The notes: a model not told the origin generated them from the sequence alone. A stretch of DNA of 64,000 bases from an uncultured Alphaproteobacteria bacterium (GCA_946481075.1 CAMLMC010000004.1:1-64000); one strand, 5' to 3'; shown: positions 36,711 through 46,747, counted from the first letter of the stretch. Translations and numbers: made by a program.

Positions 36711-39008
36711 TTACTCCACAGTCTCTTTTGGCGCCGGTTTTTTCTTCGGTGATTTTTTGCCCTTATCAATATCGAAGGCGATTTTATCATCCTTGATTTC
36801 GATATGAACGGTACCGCCATCGGTGAGATCGCCAAAGAGCAATTCTTCCGCCAGCGGACGTTTGACATGTTCCTGAATAACGCGGCCCAGTGGGCGGGCG
36901 CCCATCGCAGGATCATAGCCCTTCTTCGCCAGCCATTCACGGGCTTCATCGGATAGAACGATGGCCACATTCTTTTCCGTCAGCTGCGCCTCGAGCTGCG
37001 CGATGAATTTATCGACAACGCGGACAACCGTTTCAGGGCCCAGCGGTTTGAACGGCACGATGGCATCCAGACGGTTTCTGAATTCCGGCGTGAACATTTT
37101 GTTGATCGCCTCTTTATCTTCATCCACGCGGTAGCCACGTTCAAACCCGATCGGCGCCTTTGCCATTTCGGCGGCGCCGGCATTGGTCGTCATGATCAGG
37201 ATGACATTGCGGAAATCGACAACCTTGCCGTTGTTATCGGTAAGTTTGCCGTAGTCCATCACCTGCAACAAAATATTGTAAATGTCCGGATGCGCCTTTT
37301 CTATTTCATCAAGGAGAAGCACGCAGTGCGGTTGCTGGTCCACTTTATCGGTGAGCAGTCCCCCCTGATCAAACCCGACATAACCGGGAGGGGAGCCGAT
37401 CAAACGGGACACCGAATGACGTTCCATATATTCGGACATATCAAAGCGGTTGAGTTCCACGCCCATGGTTTTCGCGAGCTGTCTTGCGACTTCTGTCTTC
37501 CCAACGCCTGTCGGGCCGGAGAAGAGGAAACAGCCGATCGGTTTATCCGGATCACGCAGACCTGCGCGGGATAGTTTGATCGCATCGGTCAGCGTGTTGA
37601 TGGCCGCGTCCTGATCGAACACCAGTGTTTTCAAATCACGTTCAAGATTTTTGAGCGCGGTCTTGTCATCCTTGGTCAGCGATTTGGCCGGAATGCGGGC
37701 GATGGCCGCCACCACGCCTTCGATATCGGCGACATCGATGACTTTCTTGCGTTTGTCTTCGGGAAGCAGCATCTGCGCCGCGCCAACCTCGTCAATAATG
37801 TCGATGGCCTTATCGGGGAGTTTGCGGTCACCGATATATTTAGCGGAAAGCTCCACCGCAGCCTTGATCGCCTCATCCGTATAGGTGACGCCGTGATGGT
37901 CCTGATATTGCGGGCGCAGGCCCTTCATAATTTCGACGGCTTCGTCGAGCGTCGGTTCATACACATCGATCTTCTGGAAGCGGCGCACCAGCGCGCGGTC
38001 TTTTTCGAAATGGTTGCGGTATTCCTTATAGGTGGTGGAGCCTATACAGCGAAGCGTACCGTTCGACAAAGATGGCTTGAGCAAATTCGACGCATCCATC
38101 GCACCGCCGGAGGTGGCACCCGCGCCGATGATGGTGTGGATTTCATCAATGAACAAAACGGCGCCATCGAGCTTTTCCAACTCTGCCAGAACCTGTTTCA
38201 GGCGTTCTTCGAAATCGCCGCGATAACGCGTGCCCGCGAGCAACGCGCCCATATCGAGCGAGTAGATGATGGAATCCTTCAAAACGTCCGGCACATCGCC
38301 TTCGACAATTTTCTTGGCGAGGCCTTCGGCAATCGCGGTTTTACCAACGCCCGGATCACCGACATACAACGGGTTGTTCTTGCTGCGGCGGCAGAGAATC
38401 TGGATGGTGCGATCAACTTCCTTCTGGCGGCCGATCAATGGGTCGATCTTGCCCTCTTTCGCCTTTTCATTGAGGTTTTTGGTATAGGCTTTCAGGGCGT
38501 CGCCGCCAGCCTTGACGGCTTCGGCAGCCGCCTCTTCGGTGCCGCGGGGCGTTTTGGATGTGTCGGCCTGCCCCGGTACTTTCGCGATGCCATGGGAAAT
38601 ATAATTCACGGCATCGAAACGCGTCATATCCTGTTCCTGCAGGAAATAAACCGCATGCGATTCACGTTCGGAGAAAAGCGCCACAAGAACGTTCGCGCCC
38701 GTTACTTCTTCCCGCCCCGAGCTCTGCACATGGATGGCTGCGCGCTGCAACACGCGCTGAAACGCGGTGGTCGGCTTCGCCTCTTCCCCTTCACCGGAAA
38801 TAAGATAGGCCAGTTCGCCGTCCAGATATTGTTCGAGTTGATCCCGCAAATCGGTGAGCGAAATGCCGCAGGAACGCAGCACGGCCATTGCGTCCTGATC
38901 TTCCGTCAATGCGAGTAGCAGATGTTCGAGCGTGGCATATTCGTGGCTGCGCTGGTTCGCGGCGGCCAGGGCACGATGCAGGGTCTGTTCCAGATTACGG
39001 GATAGCAT
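36711..39008 (-). CDS. clpA: ATP-dependent Clp protease ATP-binding subunit ClpA
   Basis: AAA+ unfoldase that feeds substrates to ClpP. The 765-residue protein has the N-terminal double Clp_N domain ([18 protein letters not shown]), two Walker A loops ([13 protein letters not shown] and [13 protein letters not shown]), Walker [15 protein letters not shown], and IGCFLFSG where the ClpP-binding region follows. The C-terminal tail [15 protein letters not shown] ends immediately before a palindromic repeat. Downstream of clpS with a 6-base gap. Confidence 0.96.
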   Translation of the reverse strand: MLSRNLEQTLHRALAAANQRSHEYATLEHLLLALTEDQDAMAVLRSCGISLTDLRDQLEQYLDGELAYLISGEGEEAKPTTAFQRVLQRAAIHVQSSGREEVTGANVLVALFSERESHAVYFLQEQDMTRFDAVNYISHGIAKVPGQADTSKTPRGTEEAAAEAVKAGGDALKAYTKNLNEKAKEGKIDPLIGRQKEVDRTIQILCRRSKNNPLYVGDPGVGKTAIAEGLAKKIVEGDVPDVLKDSIIYSLDMGALLAGTRYRGDFEERLKQVLAELEKLDGAVLFIDEIHTIIGAGATSGGAMDASNLLKPSLSNGTLRCIGSTTYKEYRNHFEKDRALVRRFQKIDVYEPTLDEAVEIMKGLRPQYQDHHGVTYTDEAIKAAVELSAKYIGDRKLPDKAIDIIDEVGAAQMLLPEDKRKKVIDVADIEGVVAAIARIPAKSLTKDDKTALKNLERDLKTLVFDQDAAINTLTDAIKLSRAGLRDPDKPIGCFLFSGPTGVGKTEVARQLAKTMGVELNRFDMSEYMERHSVSRLIGSPPGYVGFDQGGLLTDKVDQQPHCVLLLDEIEKAHPDIYNILLQVMDYGKLTDNNGKVVDFRNVILIMTTNAGAAEMAKAPIGFERGYRVDEDKEAINKMFTPEFRNRLDAIVPFKPLGPETVVRVVDKFIAQLEAQLTEKNVAIVLSDEAREWLAKKGYDPAMGARPLGRVIQEHVKRPLAEELLFGDLTDGGTVHIEIKDDKIAFDIDKGKKSPKKKPAPKETVE

Positions 39009-39014
39009 GTTCGC

Positions 39015-39413
39015 TTACTCCTTCTCCATCGTGCATTGCAGCGGCTGTTCATTCGCCCTCGCAAAGTCCATGACTTGCGCGACTTTCGTCTCAGCCACCT
39101 CATAGGTGAAAATTCCGCAGACCCCGACGCCGCGTCTGTGGACGTGCAGCATGATGTCGGTTGCTTCCTGCCTATTCTTGTTGAAAAACCTTTCCAAAAT
39201 ATGAACGACAAATTCCATCGGCGTGTAGTCATCATTCAAAATCAGGACCTTGTACATGGATGGTTTTTTGGTTTTCGGACGCGGCTTTAAAAGCAGGCCC
39301 GTCTGACGCTCCCGCTCCTGATCGCCGCCATGGCCATCATCCCCGCCATCGGGCGGCGGCAGGGCCGGCGTATCGTCGTCCATAATTACTGGCTGCAAAA
39401 TCGTGTCCATCAT
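39015..39413 (-). CDS. clpS: ATP-dependent Clp protease adaptor ClpS
   Basis: Delivers N-degron proteins to ClpA. The 132-residue protein has an acidic, disordered N-terminus (about 1-50) and the ClpS core [38 protein letters not shown], with the N-degron-binding Asp and His residues present, and [20 protein letters not shown]. Directly before clpA. aat at 30.4 kb makes matching N-degrons. Confidence 0.95.
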   Translation of the reverse strand: MMDTILQPVIMDDDTPALPPPDGGDDGHGGDQERERQTGLLLKPRPKTKKPSMYKVLILNDDYTPMEFVVHILERFFNKNRQEATDIMLHVHRRGVGVCGIFTYEVAETKVAQVMDFARANEQPLQCTMEKE

Positions 39414-39498
39414 GTTTTTATTATATAGATTTTATTGTAGCGCAAAAAAGCCGCGCTCTGGCGTAAAATATAATCCGGCAATAAGGCAATTGAAAGGC

Positions 39499-40107
39499 CT
39501 AAAGGGTTAGTAACAGATGATCTTCGGCGCGGATTTCATCGGGCACGAAGCGCAAGGTTTCAAAGCCGGGGATATGGTCCCGGATCAATTCTTCCGCCCG
39601 GTGCCAGAGCAGCGCTTCGATCTTGCCGTGCGAATAATCAAGTGAAACTTCCAGTTCCCGTGTCATGGCGGGGATCAGCGAATATTCCAGATAGGACAGC
39701 AATATAGGCACGGTTGTGATTTCTTGCGGGTTGGCAGGAAATGCGGGCGGCGCCGCATTCGTATGGACATTCAGGATTTTTGCAAAGCTTTGCGTCGTCC
39801 ATTCGGTCATGACGATCATTTCCATGAGCGCCAATTGCTGCAAATCCGGAAAATCCATTTTCAGGACCGTCATCGTTTTTTTCATGTAATCGGTGAAAGC
39901 CGCCCACCAGTTCGGGTCCCCCGCCCGCAATTCTTCAGCAAAGGTCGCGCTGGCGAATTCTTCCAAAAGCGAAAGCTGCCGCGCAGACAGATGCCTGTGA
40001 CCCATCCGGTTTTTGAAATCGTCTCTGACAGCCCGGTTCTTAAGAACAATTTGCTCAAGGTGATCCGCAAATTGTTGCAAGGCCGGTTGAATGTGGTTTA
40101 GTTCCAT
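39499..40107 (-). CDS. Protein of unknown function
   Basis: A 202-residue soluble, mostly helical, acidic protein (MELNHIQPALQQFADHLEQI.. RAEDHLLLTL) with no signal peptide or recognised domain. Codon use matches neighbours, which supports coding. It sits between the phasin and clpS-clpA genes on the same strand; no function is proposed. Confidence 0.65.
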   Translation of the reverse strand: MELNHIQPALQQFADHLEQIVLKNRAVRDDFKNRMGHRHLSARQLSLLEEFASATFAEELRAGDPNWWAAFTDYMKKTMTVLKMDFPDLQQLALMEMIVMTEWTTQSFAKILNVHTNAAPPAFPANPQEITTVPILLSYLEYSLIPAMTRELEVSLDYSHGKIEALLWHRAEELIRDHIPGFETLRFVPDEIRAEDHLLLTL

Positions 40108-40146
40108 CTTATATAACCCACATCCAATATAGCCGCTTTGGCCCTA

Positions 40147-40177
40147 TAAAAAAACCCCCGCCATCGGCGGGGATTTC
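40147..40177 (-). terminator. Terminator of the phasin gene
   Basis: On the minus strand CCCCGCC and GGCGGGG pair around GAT and are followed by TTTTTTTAT, 23 bases past the phasin stop. Confidence 0.85.
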
Positions 40178-40199
40178 ATACGAAGGAATTATATCCGGA

Positions 40200-40715
40200 T
40201 TAAGCGGCCAGATCAGACGCCTTTTTGATGGTCTTGCCCATCTGATCATTGATCGGGGCCAGAGAATCCGTGCAGATTTTAACGCTCAGTTCCGACAATT
40301 TCGTCGCGTTCGTCAGGAACGTGTCATAGCTGGACTGTGCAAGCTTGGATTGCGTATCAGCAAATTCATTCAGAGTTTTGCAGGAGAACAACGCCTTTGT
40401 AGCCGCAGCATTTTTCTCACCGGCTTCCTGCGCGATTTGCGAGGCCGTTTTGATGATTTCCTCGATGCCTTTTTGCAAAATGGCAGAGGATTTCATGAGG
40501 GCATCGATTTGGTCCTGACCCATGACGGCCGCGTCCTGCGTCAGCTTATCGAATTGTTTGTTACCTTTGAACATGGGTATCTCCTTGAAAAAATCGTTTG
40601 ATGGAAGTGCAGCAAAAACATTCTTTGTCGCTTTTTCAGCCGGAGCTGCCGCCTTGATGACGGTTTCGGACGACTTTTTCGCGACTGTCTTTTTCTTGGC
40701 TTTTTTATCGGCCAT
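40200..40715 (-). CDS. Phasin family protein
   Basis: A 171-residue protein with a Lys-rich start (MADKKAKKKTVAKKSSE) and a long amphipathic helical phasin domain (residues 50-171) with GIEEIIKTASQIAQEAGEKN and LTNATKLSELSVKICTDSL. Phasins coat polyhydroxyalkanoate granules. AGGAGG lies before the ATG. The upstream region holds GCAACGTTGC and TTTTGTGCACTGCACAAA palindromes, candidate operators. No PHA synthase gene is in the window. Confidence 0.85.
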   Translation of the reverse strand: MADKKAKKKTVAKKSSETVIKAAAPAEKATKNVFAALPSNDFFKEIPMFKGNKQFDKLTQDAAVMGQDQIDALMKSSAILQKGIEEIIKTASQIAQEAGEKNAAATKALFSCKTLNEFADTQSKLAQSSYDTFLTNATKLSELSVKICTDSLAPINDQMGKTIKKASDLAA

Positions 40716-40790
40716 GGCAACCTCCTATGGTTGTGACGCTGCGGTCATTTACGTAATTTTTTGCAACGCACAATATTAACCTATCATGAT

Positions 40791-40806
40791 TTGCAACGTT
40801 GCGTCA
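40791..40806. promoter_or_regulatory. GCAACGTTGC palindrome in the phasin promoter region
   Basis: TTGCAACGTTGCG is a perfect 10-base palindrome, with a half-matching TTGCAACGCACAA at 40760-40772. TGC-rich repeats are typical of PhaR operators; assignment is by analogy. Confidence 0.4.
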
Positions 40807-40813
40807 ATATATT

Positions 40814-40831
40814 TTTTGTGCACTGCACAAA
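40814..40831. promoter_or_regulatory. TTTTGTGCACTGCACAAA palindrome, candidate PhaR-type operator
   Basis: An 18-base near-perfect palindrome with TGC repeats, about 100 bases upstream of the phasin start. Nearly the same sequence (TTTTGTGCGCTGCACGAA) is upstream of the FadL-like gene at 58168-58185. Confidence 0.5.
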
Positions 40832-41023
40832 CACGAAAGCGGCCAGTTTCCTAGACAGAGTCCATTATATGTGTCTAAAATATTAACCATGGGATGGCAT
40901 GCGCCGGGCGCATCGCAGCGGGTAACGGGTTTTTCAATGTTTTTCAGTACAATCGACAAAAATAACAGACAGGTTAACGGCGCGCCCTTTGGTGGGCCGC
41001 GGAAACCTTCAGGAGACAGGGCA

Positions 41024-42538
41024 TTGGGACGAATCACGGCCTTTTTCATGGCGGTCATATTGGTGCTGGGCGCAAGTTTCCCGGCCGAGGCCGCGCGTGA
41101 AAAATCATCCGGCGGCAATCCCAAATACGCCTCGATCGTTGTCGATGCCGAAACCGGCGCAATCCTGTCGCAGCGTTATGCCGACAAGTCCCTGCACCCC
41201 GCGTCCCTGACCAAGGTCATGACCTTGATGCTTTTGTTCGATGCGATGGAAGCGGGGCGCGTTCGCCCAAGTGATAAGATACTCATATCCAAACGTGCCG
41301 CAGGCGCGCCACCCAGCAAGATCGGCCTGCCTGCCGGATCGTCAATTCGCGTTGAAGACGCCATCCTCGCCATGGTCACAAAATCGGCCAACGACATATC
41401 CCTTGCCGTCGCCGAATATCTGGGCGGATCGGAAGAGCGTTTTGCCGAACGCATGACCCAGCGCGCGCGCGCCATCGGCATGACCCGCACGACATACCGC
41501 AACGCGCACGGCCTTCATGATCCGCGACAGGTGACGACGGCGCGTGATCAGGCGATTCTCGCCCGCTATGTCCTTGCGCGTTATCCGAATTACTACCGTT
41601 ACTTTTCAACCAAGCAATTCACCTATCGCGGCAAGACCTATAACAACCACAACCGCCTGATGAGTTCCTATCGGGGAATGGATGGATTCAAGACAGGATT
41701 TATCAATGCCTCCGGCTATAACCTCATCGCCTCTGTCAAACGCGGCGACCGGCGCCTGATCGGCGTCGTCTTCGGCGGACGCAGCTGGAAAACCAGAAAC
41801 GACCATATGGCCGGCATTCTGGATGCGGGATTCGCCAAGAGCCGTTCGTCCATTCAGCACGCCAGCGCCTCTATCCCCGCCGTGGCACCGCCGGTCCAGC
41901 AGGCACAAGCACCAGTACCCCCGCCATCGGCAAAGCCGCCAGTCCCGCAAACAGCGCAGGGTTTCACGTCTCTGGGTAGCCTGAACAATAACGGCAAGAC
42001 CATTACGGTTGCGCCCGCCGCGGCGCCCGATATAACAGACGAAGCGATTGCAAACGTCCACAATGCCATCAATAGCGGGGAATATAGCGAGATCACGGGG
42101 CAAGGCGATTACGATGCCGCCACAACCCGCCGCATCGAAACGGGCCTGCTTGCCGCCGCCGTCTATAAAGGTGAAACACGCCATCAGCGCATCGCCGCAA
42201 ATGCCGCAACCCAAAGCAACGTGATCGACCCGCCGCGCGACCTGTCGCAACAATTGCAGCAAAAGGCCGCCGTGGCACCGATGAAAGTGTTGAACCCGTC
42301 CGATCTCTGGTCCATCCAGATCGGCGCCTATACCAGCCGCGTCGCCGCGGACGACGCCCTGCGCCGCGCCGCAGGAAAATTGCCAACCGATTTATCGCAT
42401 GCCACGCCTATCGTCGTGCCGCTTCAATCCGGCAATGGCGGGATTTTGTTCCGCGGCCGCCTCGGCAATCTGACGAAAACGCAAGCGAGCGATGCCTGCC
42501 GTTATTTCCGCGACTGCCTGCCGATTTCACCTCAATAA
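41024..42538 (+). CDS. D-alanyl-D-alanine carboxypeptidase with C-terminal SPOR domain
   Basis: A penicillin-binding S11 peptidase that trims peptidoglycan stem peptides in the periplasm. Motifs: SxxK in PASLTKVMTLM, SxN in KSANDISLAVAEYLGG, KTG in GFKTGFINASGYNLIA. After a Pro/Ala linker the last 75 residues form a SPOR domain (WSIQIGAYTSRVAADDALRR) that binds denuded septal glycan, pointing to a role at division. The start is uncertain: TTG at 41024 has AGGAG 8 bases upstream and opens a signal peptide (ITAFFMAVILVLGASFPAEA); ATGs at 40889 and 40937 would add a cytoplasmic leader. Confidence 0.9.
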   Translation: MGRITAFFMAVILVLGASFPAEAAREKSSGGNPKYASIVVDAETGAILSQRYADKSLHPASLTKVMTLMLLFDAMEAGRVRPSDKILISKRAAGAPPSKIGLPAGSSIRVEDAILAMVTKSANDISLAVAEYLGGSEERFAERMTQRARAIGMTRTTYRNAHGLHDPRQVTTARDQAILARYVLARYPNYYRYFSTKQFTYRGKTYNNHNRLMSSYRGMDGFKTGFINASGYNLIASVKRGDRRLIGVVFGGRSWKTRNDHMAGILDAGFAKSRSSIQHASASIPAVAPPVQQAQAPVPPPSAKPPVPQTAQGFTSLGSLNNNGKTITVAPAAAPDITDEAIANVHNAINSGEYSEITGQGDYDAATTRRIETGLLAAAVYKGETRHQRIAANAATQSNVIDPPRDLSQQLQQKAAVAPMKVLNPSDLWSIQIGAYTSRVAADDALRRAAGKLPTDLSHATPIVVPLQSGNGGILFRGRLGNLTKTQASDACRYFRDCLPISPQ

Positions 42539-42544
42539 AAAGAT

Positions 42545-43261
42545 ATGCGCATGAAGCACAAAGCATCCAGACAATCCGGTAATATCCTGATTTACATTCT
42601 GGGGGCAATTTTTCTGCTCGGCATTCTGATTGTCATCACCAAGGGCAATTACCAACCCGGTACCGGGATCGATGCTGAAGCCGTTGTCATCAAGGTGTCC
42701 GAAGTGCGGCGTTACGCCAGCGAACTGGAGCGGGGCGTCCAGTTCGTGATGCAAAACGGCATCAGTGAAACCGATATACGGTTTGCGCATCCGAACGCGG
42801 CGTCTGCCTATGGCACCTATGGCACAAATCCGAAAGCCGAAATTTTTCACCCGCAAGGTGGCGGCGTCGAATGGAAAGATCCGCCGAGCGGCGTGCAGGT
42901 ATCTGCCAAACCATGGTATTTTATTGGCGCCAATGCCGCAAAGGGAAGCGGTTCAACTTGTAACCAAAGTTCTTGTTCTGACCTAATAGCTTTTCTTCCG
43001 GACGTGACCCAAGCATTTTGTATTCAGGTAAATAATTCTACAGGCGTACAAAACCCATCGAACATCCCTCCTAAAGAGGCTGGGTCTGCTGTTGTTGAGA
43101 GTACACAGTTTGCGGGCACTTTTACATACGCCCAGACGCTTGATACGACGGGCGAGTACATAACGTCAAAAAAAGAAGGATGCTTTGAAGGCAATGGTGC
43201 TAGCGCGACATTGGGCTTGGCAGGTCATTACTACTACTACAAAATTCTGTCTTCCCGTTAA
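42545..43261 (+). CDS. Pilin-like protein, paralogue of the 35757 gene
   Basis: A 238-residue protein with the same N-terminal layout as the gene at 35757: a short basic leader, RQSGNILIYILGAIFLLG membrane helix, then a region with FHPQGGGVEWKDP matching FRLAGGGVQFQG. From about 42945 the DNA is AT-rich and the C-terminal 105 residues (Cys-containing, SDLIAFLPDVTQAFCIQVNN) differ wholly from the paralogue. Probably an envelope-anchored or pilus-like protein with an exchangeable exposed domain. Its end overlaps the convergent lipoprotein gene by 4 bases. Confidence 0.65.
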   Translation: MRMKHKASRQSGNILIYILGAIFLLGILIVITKGNYQPGTGIDAEAVVIKVSEVRRYASELERGVQFVMQNGISETDIRFAHPNAASAYGTYGTNPKAEIFHPQGGGVEWKDPPSGVQVSAKPWYFIGANAAKGSGSTCNQSSCSDLIAFLPDVTQAFCIQVNNSTGVQNPSNIPPKEAGSAVVESTQFAGTFTYAQTLDTTGEYITSKKEGCFEGNGASATLGLAGHYYYYKILSSR

Positions 43262-43836
43262 TCCCTTACAAACTTCGGCATCAAAACATTGCCGCCCGCC
43301 AGATAGCGGCGGACCTCATCGGTGACGGGCACCGCATAGGTGTGGGTTGAAATGATCCGGTCGTTCACCGGATCACGCATTTGCAGGGCCACCTGCATAT
43401 GCCCGCCATGTTGGATCAAATTGCCATAGTCGATATGGAAGGTTCCAAACACGATATAGGGCGCACGATCTGTCGCTGGCGGCGCATGATGGTCCAGCAC
43501 ACGGTAGCCGAGCTGCATCAAACGCGAGCTCATTTGTTCCTGCATCACCTTTATCAGTTCCGGATTCTCGTGAATTGTTTTCTGCAAGGTCAGCGCATCC
43601 GGCGCGGGCTGTTCGATAATTTCTTCCAGATTTTGAACGATCAGCGGCCGCAACGGGTCCATCTTTTGATTCGTCTGCCCGACCAGCGTTTCAATCGCGG
43701 CGTAACTGGCGTTCGTCAGATTGAGGTGGCGTTTTTGCACGACAATCGGGGTTGCAACCGCCACAGCCGCCGTTTCGCACGCAGGCATGAGCAAGGCCGC
43801 ACCCAGCAAACACGATATAGTCAGGTGACGGCGCAT
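43258..43836 (-). CDS. Predicted lipoprotein, FlgO-like pattern
   Basis: A 192-residue lipoprotein with lipobox LMPAC (MRRHLTISCLLGAALLMPAC). The mature part has ASYAAIETLVGQTNQ and SSRLMQLGYRVLDH, reminiscent of FlgO-type outer-membrane lipoproteins, but the match is weak. It follows a second, similar-sized lipoprotein gene with a 13-base gap, so they probably work together. Confidence 0.6.
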   Translation of the reverse strand: MRRHLTISCLLGAALLMPACETAAVAVATPIVVQKRHLNLTNASYAAIETLVGQTNQKMDPLRPLIVQNLEEIIEQPAPDALTLQKTIHENPELIKVMQEQMSSRLMQLGYRVLDHHAPPATDRAPYIVFGTFHIDYGNLIQHGGHMQVALQMRDPVNDRIISTHTYAVPVTDEVRRYLAGGNVLMPKFVRD

Positions 43837-43849
43837 GCTATACCCCCGA

Positions 43850-44557
43850 TCAATTGCCAGCCGAGCCGGATGGCGCCGCCACAGGAGCAGGACCCGGCAG
43901 GGATCCACCCTGTTCACCGCCCACAAAGTTGCGGGATGCCGTATCGGCGGACGGCATCTGCACGCCCTTAAACCGGCCAAAAGGAACCGTGAGCAATTCA
44001 GCGCCGGAAACATAGAAGGTCCCCGCTTCTTCAGTCAGCATGCGGGAGGTTTCACCGACCCCGTCATGCACCTGAAGGGCGATGCGAACATTGTTCGAAG
44101 ACAGGGTCGCCGGATCTACCATGGTGCCATCCGGATTTTTCAAATCCTTCGCATCACGCAAAAGATCGACCGTATAGGTAAAGACATAGGCGCCGTTCGG
44201 CGTATCGGCGAGGTTGTAGCCAAGATGGCGCAGCGATTCATGCAGGTTGTTATCGATGTTCGAATAAAAGGCCGACATGTTTTCGGGGCGCAGAATATAA
44301 ACAGGCTTGGGTGGCATACCGGCGCGAAGCGTCAGGCTTTCGGCCAGGGAGTAGACCGCGCGGCGGAATTGCTCGGCCTGTTCCGCCGTCATCGTCACGC
44401 GCTGTTCATCCGTGAATTTTTCGGACGGCGGCGGCGTTGCCGACCGGAACGTCTTGTTATGATGGGTGTAGCCGGTCGGGAACGAATGTGGCTGGCTACA
44501 GGCAGACACGGCCAGAACGGCGGCAGAGGCATACAGGGGGAGTAATTTTTTAAACAT
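43850..44557 (-). CDS. Predicted lipoprotein of unknown function
   Basis: A 235-residue lipoprotein with lipobox VSAC (MFKKLLPLYASAAVLAVSAC). Mature region contains AEQFRRAVYSLAESLTLRAG and a segment NNLHESLRHLGYNLADTP parallel to SSRLMQLGYRVLDHH in the next gene, suggesting two related beta-alpha domains. Ends with a Pro/Gly/Ser tail. AAGGG precedes the ATG at 44557. First gene of the pair. Confidence 0.62.
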   Translation of the reverse strand: MFKKLLPLYASAAVLAVSACSQPHSFPTGYTHHNKTFRSATPPPSEKFTDEQRVTMTAEQAEQFRRAVYSLAESLTLRAGMPPKPVYILRPENMSAFYSNIDNNLHESLRHLGYNLADTPNGAYVFTYTVDLLRDAKDLKNPDGTMVDPATLSSNNVRIALQVHDGVGETSRMLTEEAGTFYVSGAELLTVPFGRFKGVQMPSADTASRNFVGGEQGGSLPGPAPVAAPSGSAGN

Positions 44558-44731
44558 CGGGCAATCCCTTGGATCGAAAAGGTGCAGAGCGAAACAGGCC
44601 ATGATTCTACCAAGTTGCGCCAATCACGTACAGCCCCAACAAGCCCATAATTATGAATAAACGAAGGGGAATGAATTCGGGCCAATTTGCGTTATTCTTT
44701 TACCAACCGATTCACCCGAAAGGAGATACCC

Positions 44732-45100
44732 ATGCCCCAATATGTCGACGGATTTGTTCTGCTCATTCCAAAAAAGAAAATAGACGCCTATAAAAAACTT
44801 GCGGCGAAGGCCGGTAAAATCTGGATGGAATATGGCGCCCTGTCCTACAACGAGTGTGTCGCCGACGACATGAAGACGCAAATGGGGATTTCTTTCCCCA
44901 AGCTCACGAAAGCCAAGCCAAGCGAAGTGGTCGTGTTTGCATGGATCGTCTACAAATCCAAAAAACAGCGAGACGCCATCAATAAAAAAGTTATGGCCGA
45001 TCCGCGTCTTGCCAATATGGACCCGAGCACCATGCCATTTGATTGCGAGAAAATGAGCTATGGCGGCTTTACCAAGCTTGTCTCGCTTGAAGGCAAATAA
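44732..45100 (+). CDS. DUF1428 family protein
   Basis: A 122-residue protein with the DUF1428 pattern: MPQYVDGFVLLIPKKKIDAY, IWMEYGALSYNECVADD, SEVVVFAWIVYKSKKQRDAI and SYGGFTKLVSL. It has a dimeric alpha/beta (ferredoxin-like) barrel fold by family knowledge; function unknown. AAAGGAG lies 8 bases before the ATG at 44732. It ends one base before the convergent hldE. Confidence 0.9.
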   Translation: MPQYVDGFVLLIPKKKIDAYKKLAAKAGKIWMEYGALSYNECVADDMKTQMGISFPKLTKAKPSEVVVFAWIVYKSKKQRDAINKKVMADPRLANMDPSTMPFDCEKMSYGGFTKLVSLEGK

Positions 45101-46579
45101 TCAGGCTTTATTCTTCATTTTCTCAATGGTGGCGGTGGTGCTGTAACCTTCGTAAAGGTTCATGATTTCCACGCGCCCGCCATAGGATTCGACGATCGGT
45201 GTTTCGGGAAGAGAAGCCGCGATGTAATCCCCGCCTTTGAAGAACAGGTCGGGCTTTAACGCCGCAATCACAGCCTTTGGCGTATTGTCTTCGCCTGTCT
45301 TTTCCGCACCAAAGAATACAACCATATCGACGGAAGCGAGCGAGGCCAGCACCGTTGCCCGCGCCATCTGGTCATTCACCGGCCGTTCCGGCCCCTTCAG
45401 AATTTTGACGGACGTATCATGGTTGAGGGCCAGGACCAGACGGTCGCAATTGCGGCGCGCCCCCGCCAGATAATTCACGTGGCCATAATGGAGGATATCG
45501 AAACATCCGCATGTCATTCCGACCCGCAGGCCCTTTGCCTTCCAGCGGTCGACCATTTCCTTTGCGGCAGGCCAGTCTTCAAAAACCGGGGACTGCATAG
45601 ACAGATCCGCATCATTGTCGAATGCCACGGAAATTTCGTCGGGCCGCACGGGCGTAGTCCCCACCTTGCCCACGGCGATACCCGCCGCGATATTGGCAAT
45701 ATGCGCCGAATCGTTCAAATCCGCACCGGCGGCGAGGCAGGCCGCAATGGTCGCAATCACCGTATCGCCGGCGCCGGACACATCGAACACTTCACGCGCC
45801 TGTGCGCGATAATGGGTTTCACCGTCAGCACCGACAAGGGTCATGCCATCTTCCGACCGCGTGGCGACGACATTGGCGATACCCGCCTGCGCGATGATTT
45901 TGCGGGCCGCGGCGATAATTTCAACATCGCTTTTTACATGGGCTGCGCCACTAGCCTGCGCCAATTCTTTGCGGTTCGGCGTCACGATATCCGCACCTTT
46001 ATAAATGCTGTAATCATGGCGTTTCGGATCAACAAGGACAGGCAGGCCTTTCGCATGAGCAAGGTCAATGACCTTTGCAATCAGCGAAGCCGTCAAAACC
46101 CCCTTACCATAGTCAGAGAGAATCACCGCCTGTACCATGGGCAGCGCCTTTTCAATCAGGCCCAGCATTCTGGTTTCGAGCGCATTCGAAAGCGCATGCG
46201 TCTTTTCAAAATCACTACGCAACAATTGCTGTCCCTGCGCCAGAAAACGGGTCTTCACCGTGGTCGGGCGGCTGTTATCTTCCAGAAGGCCCGTGATATC
46301 CGCGCCTAGTTCTTTTGCGATGCCGCGCATTTTCGCGCCGTTTTCATCGGCGCCACTAAGGGCGAACAGGAAAGGGTTTACGCCGAGCGCCGCGAGGTTT
46401 GCCACAACATTCCCCGCCCCGCCCAACATATGGTTTTCACGGGCAATAGAGAGAACCGGGACAGGCCCTTCGGGAGAGATGCGCGAGGCGTCGCCATAGA
46501 CAAAAACATCGAGCATGATGTCGCCCACGACCATCACGGATTTGCCTTTTATCGAATCGAGTAGTGCCTGTGGATTCAT
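45101..46579 (-). CDS. hldE: Bifunctional heptose-7-phosphate kinase / heptose-1-phosphate adenylyltransferase
   Basis: Makes ADP-heptose for the lipopolysaccharide inner core. The 492-residue protein has an N-terminal PfkB/ribokinase domain (VVGDIMLDVFVYGDASRISPE, DVSGAGDTVIATIAACLAAG) and a C-terminal nucleotidyltransferase domain with GCFDILHYGHVNYLAGAR (HxGH) and FKGGDYIAASLPE. Standard fused architecture. Confidence 0.95.
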   Translation of the reverse strand: MNPQALLDSIKGKSVMVVGDIMLDVFVYGDASRISPEGPVPVLSIARENHMLGGAGNVVANLAALGVNPFLFALSGADENGAKMRGIAKELGADITGLLEDNSRPTTVKTRFLAQGQQLLRSDFEKTHALSNALETRMLGLIEKALPMVQAVILSDYGKGVLTASLIAKVIDLAHAKGLPVLVDPKRHDYSIYKGADIVTPNRKELAQASGAAHVKSDVEIIAAARKIIAQAGIANVVATRSEDGMTLVGADGETHYRAQAREVFDVSGAGDTVIATIAACLAAGADLNDSAHIANIAAGIAVGKVGTTPVRPDEISVAFDNDADLSMQSPVFEDWPAAKEMVDRWKAKGLRVGMTCGCFDILHYGHVNYLAGARRNCDRLVLALNHDTSVKILKGPERPVNDQMARATVLASLASVDMVVFFGAEKTGEDNTPKAVIAALKPDLFFKGGDYIAASLPETPIVESYGGRVEIMNLYEGYSTTATIEKMKNKA

Positions 46580-46747
46580 AACGCCTCTTTTTCCAGTCCT
46601 TACCCGCCCATTAAACCTTTTTTTGGCGGATTTGCCAGATTTTTCACCCGTTTATTAGTATTTCGTAAACCTTTCTTCGAGATACTGGAAGGTGGGAAGG
46701 GTTAAAAACTTAACCATTTGGGTCAGACTATGTAGGGGCGTCGGGGC

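Noticed and set aside
37893..38918. 341-codon plus-strand frame
   Set aside because: Antisense to clpA; no independent signals.
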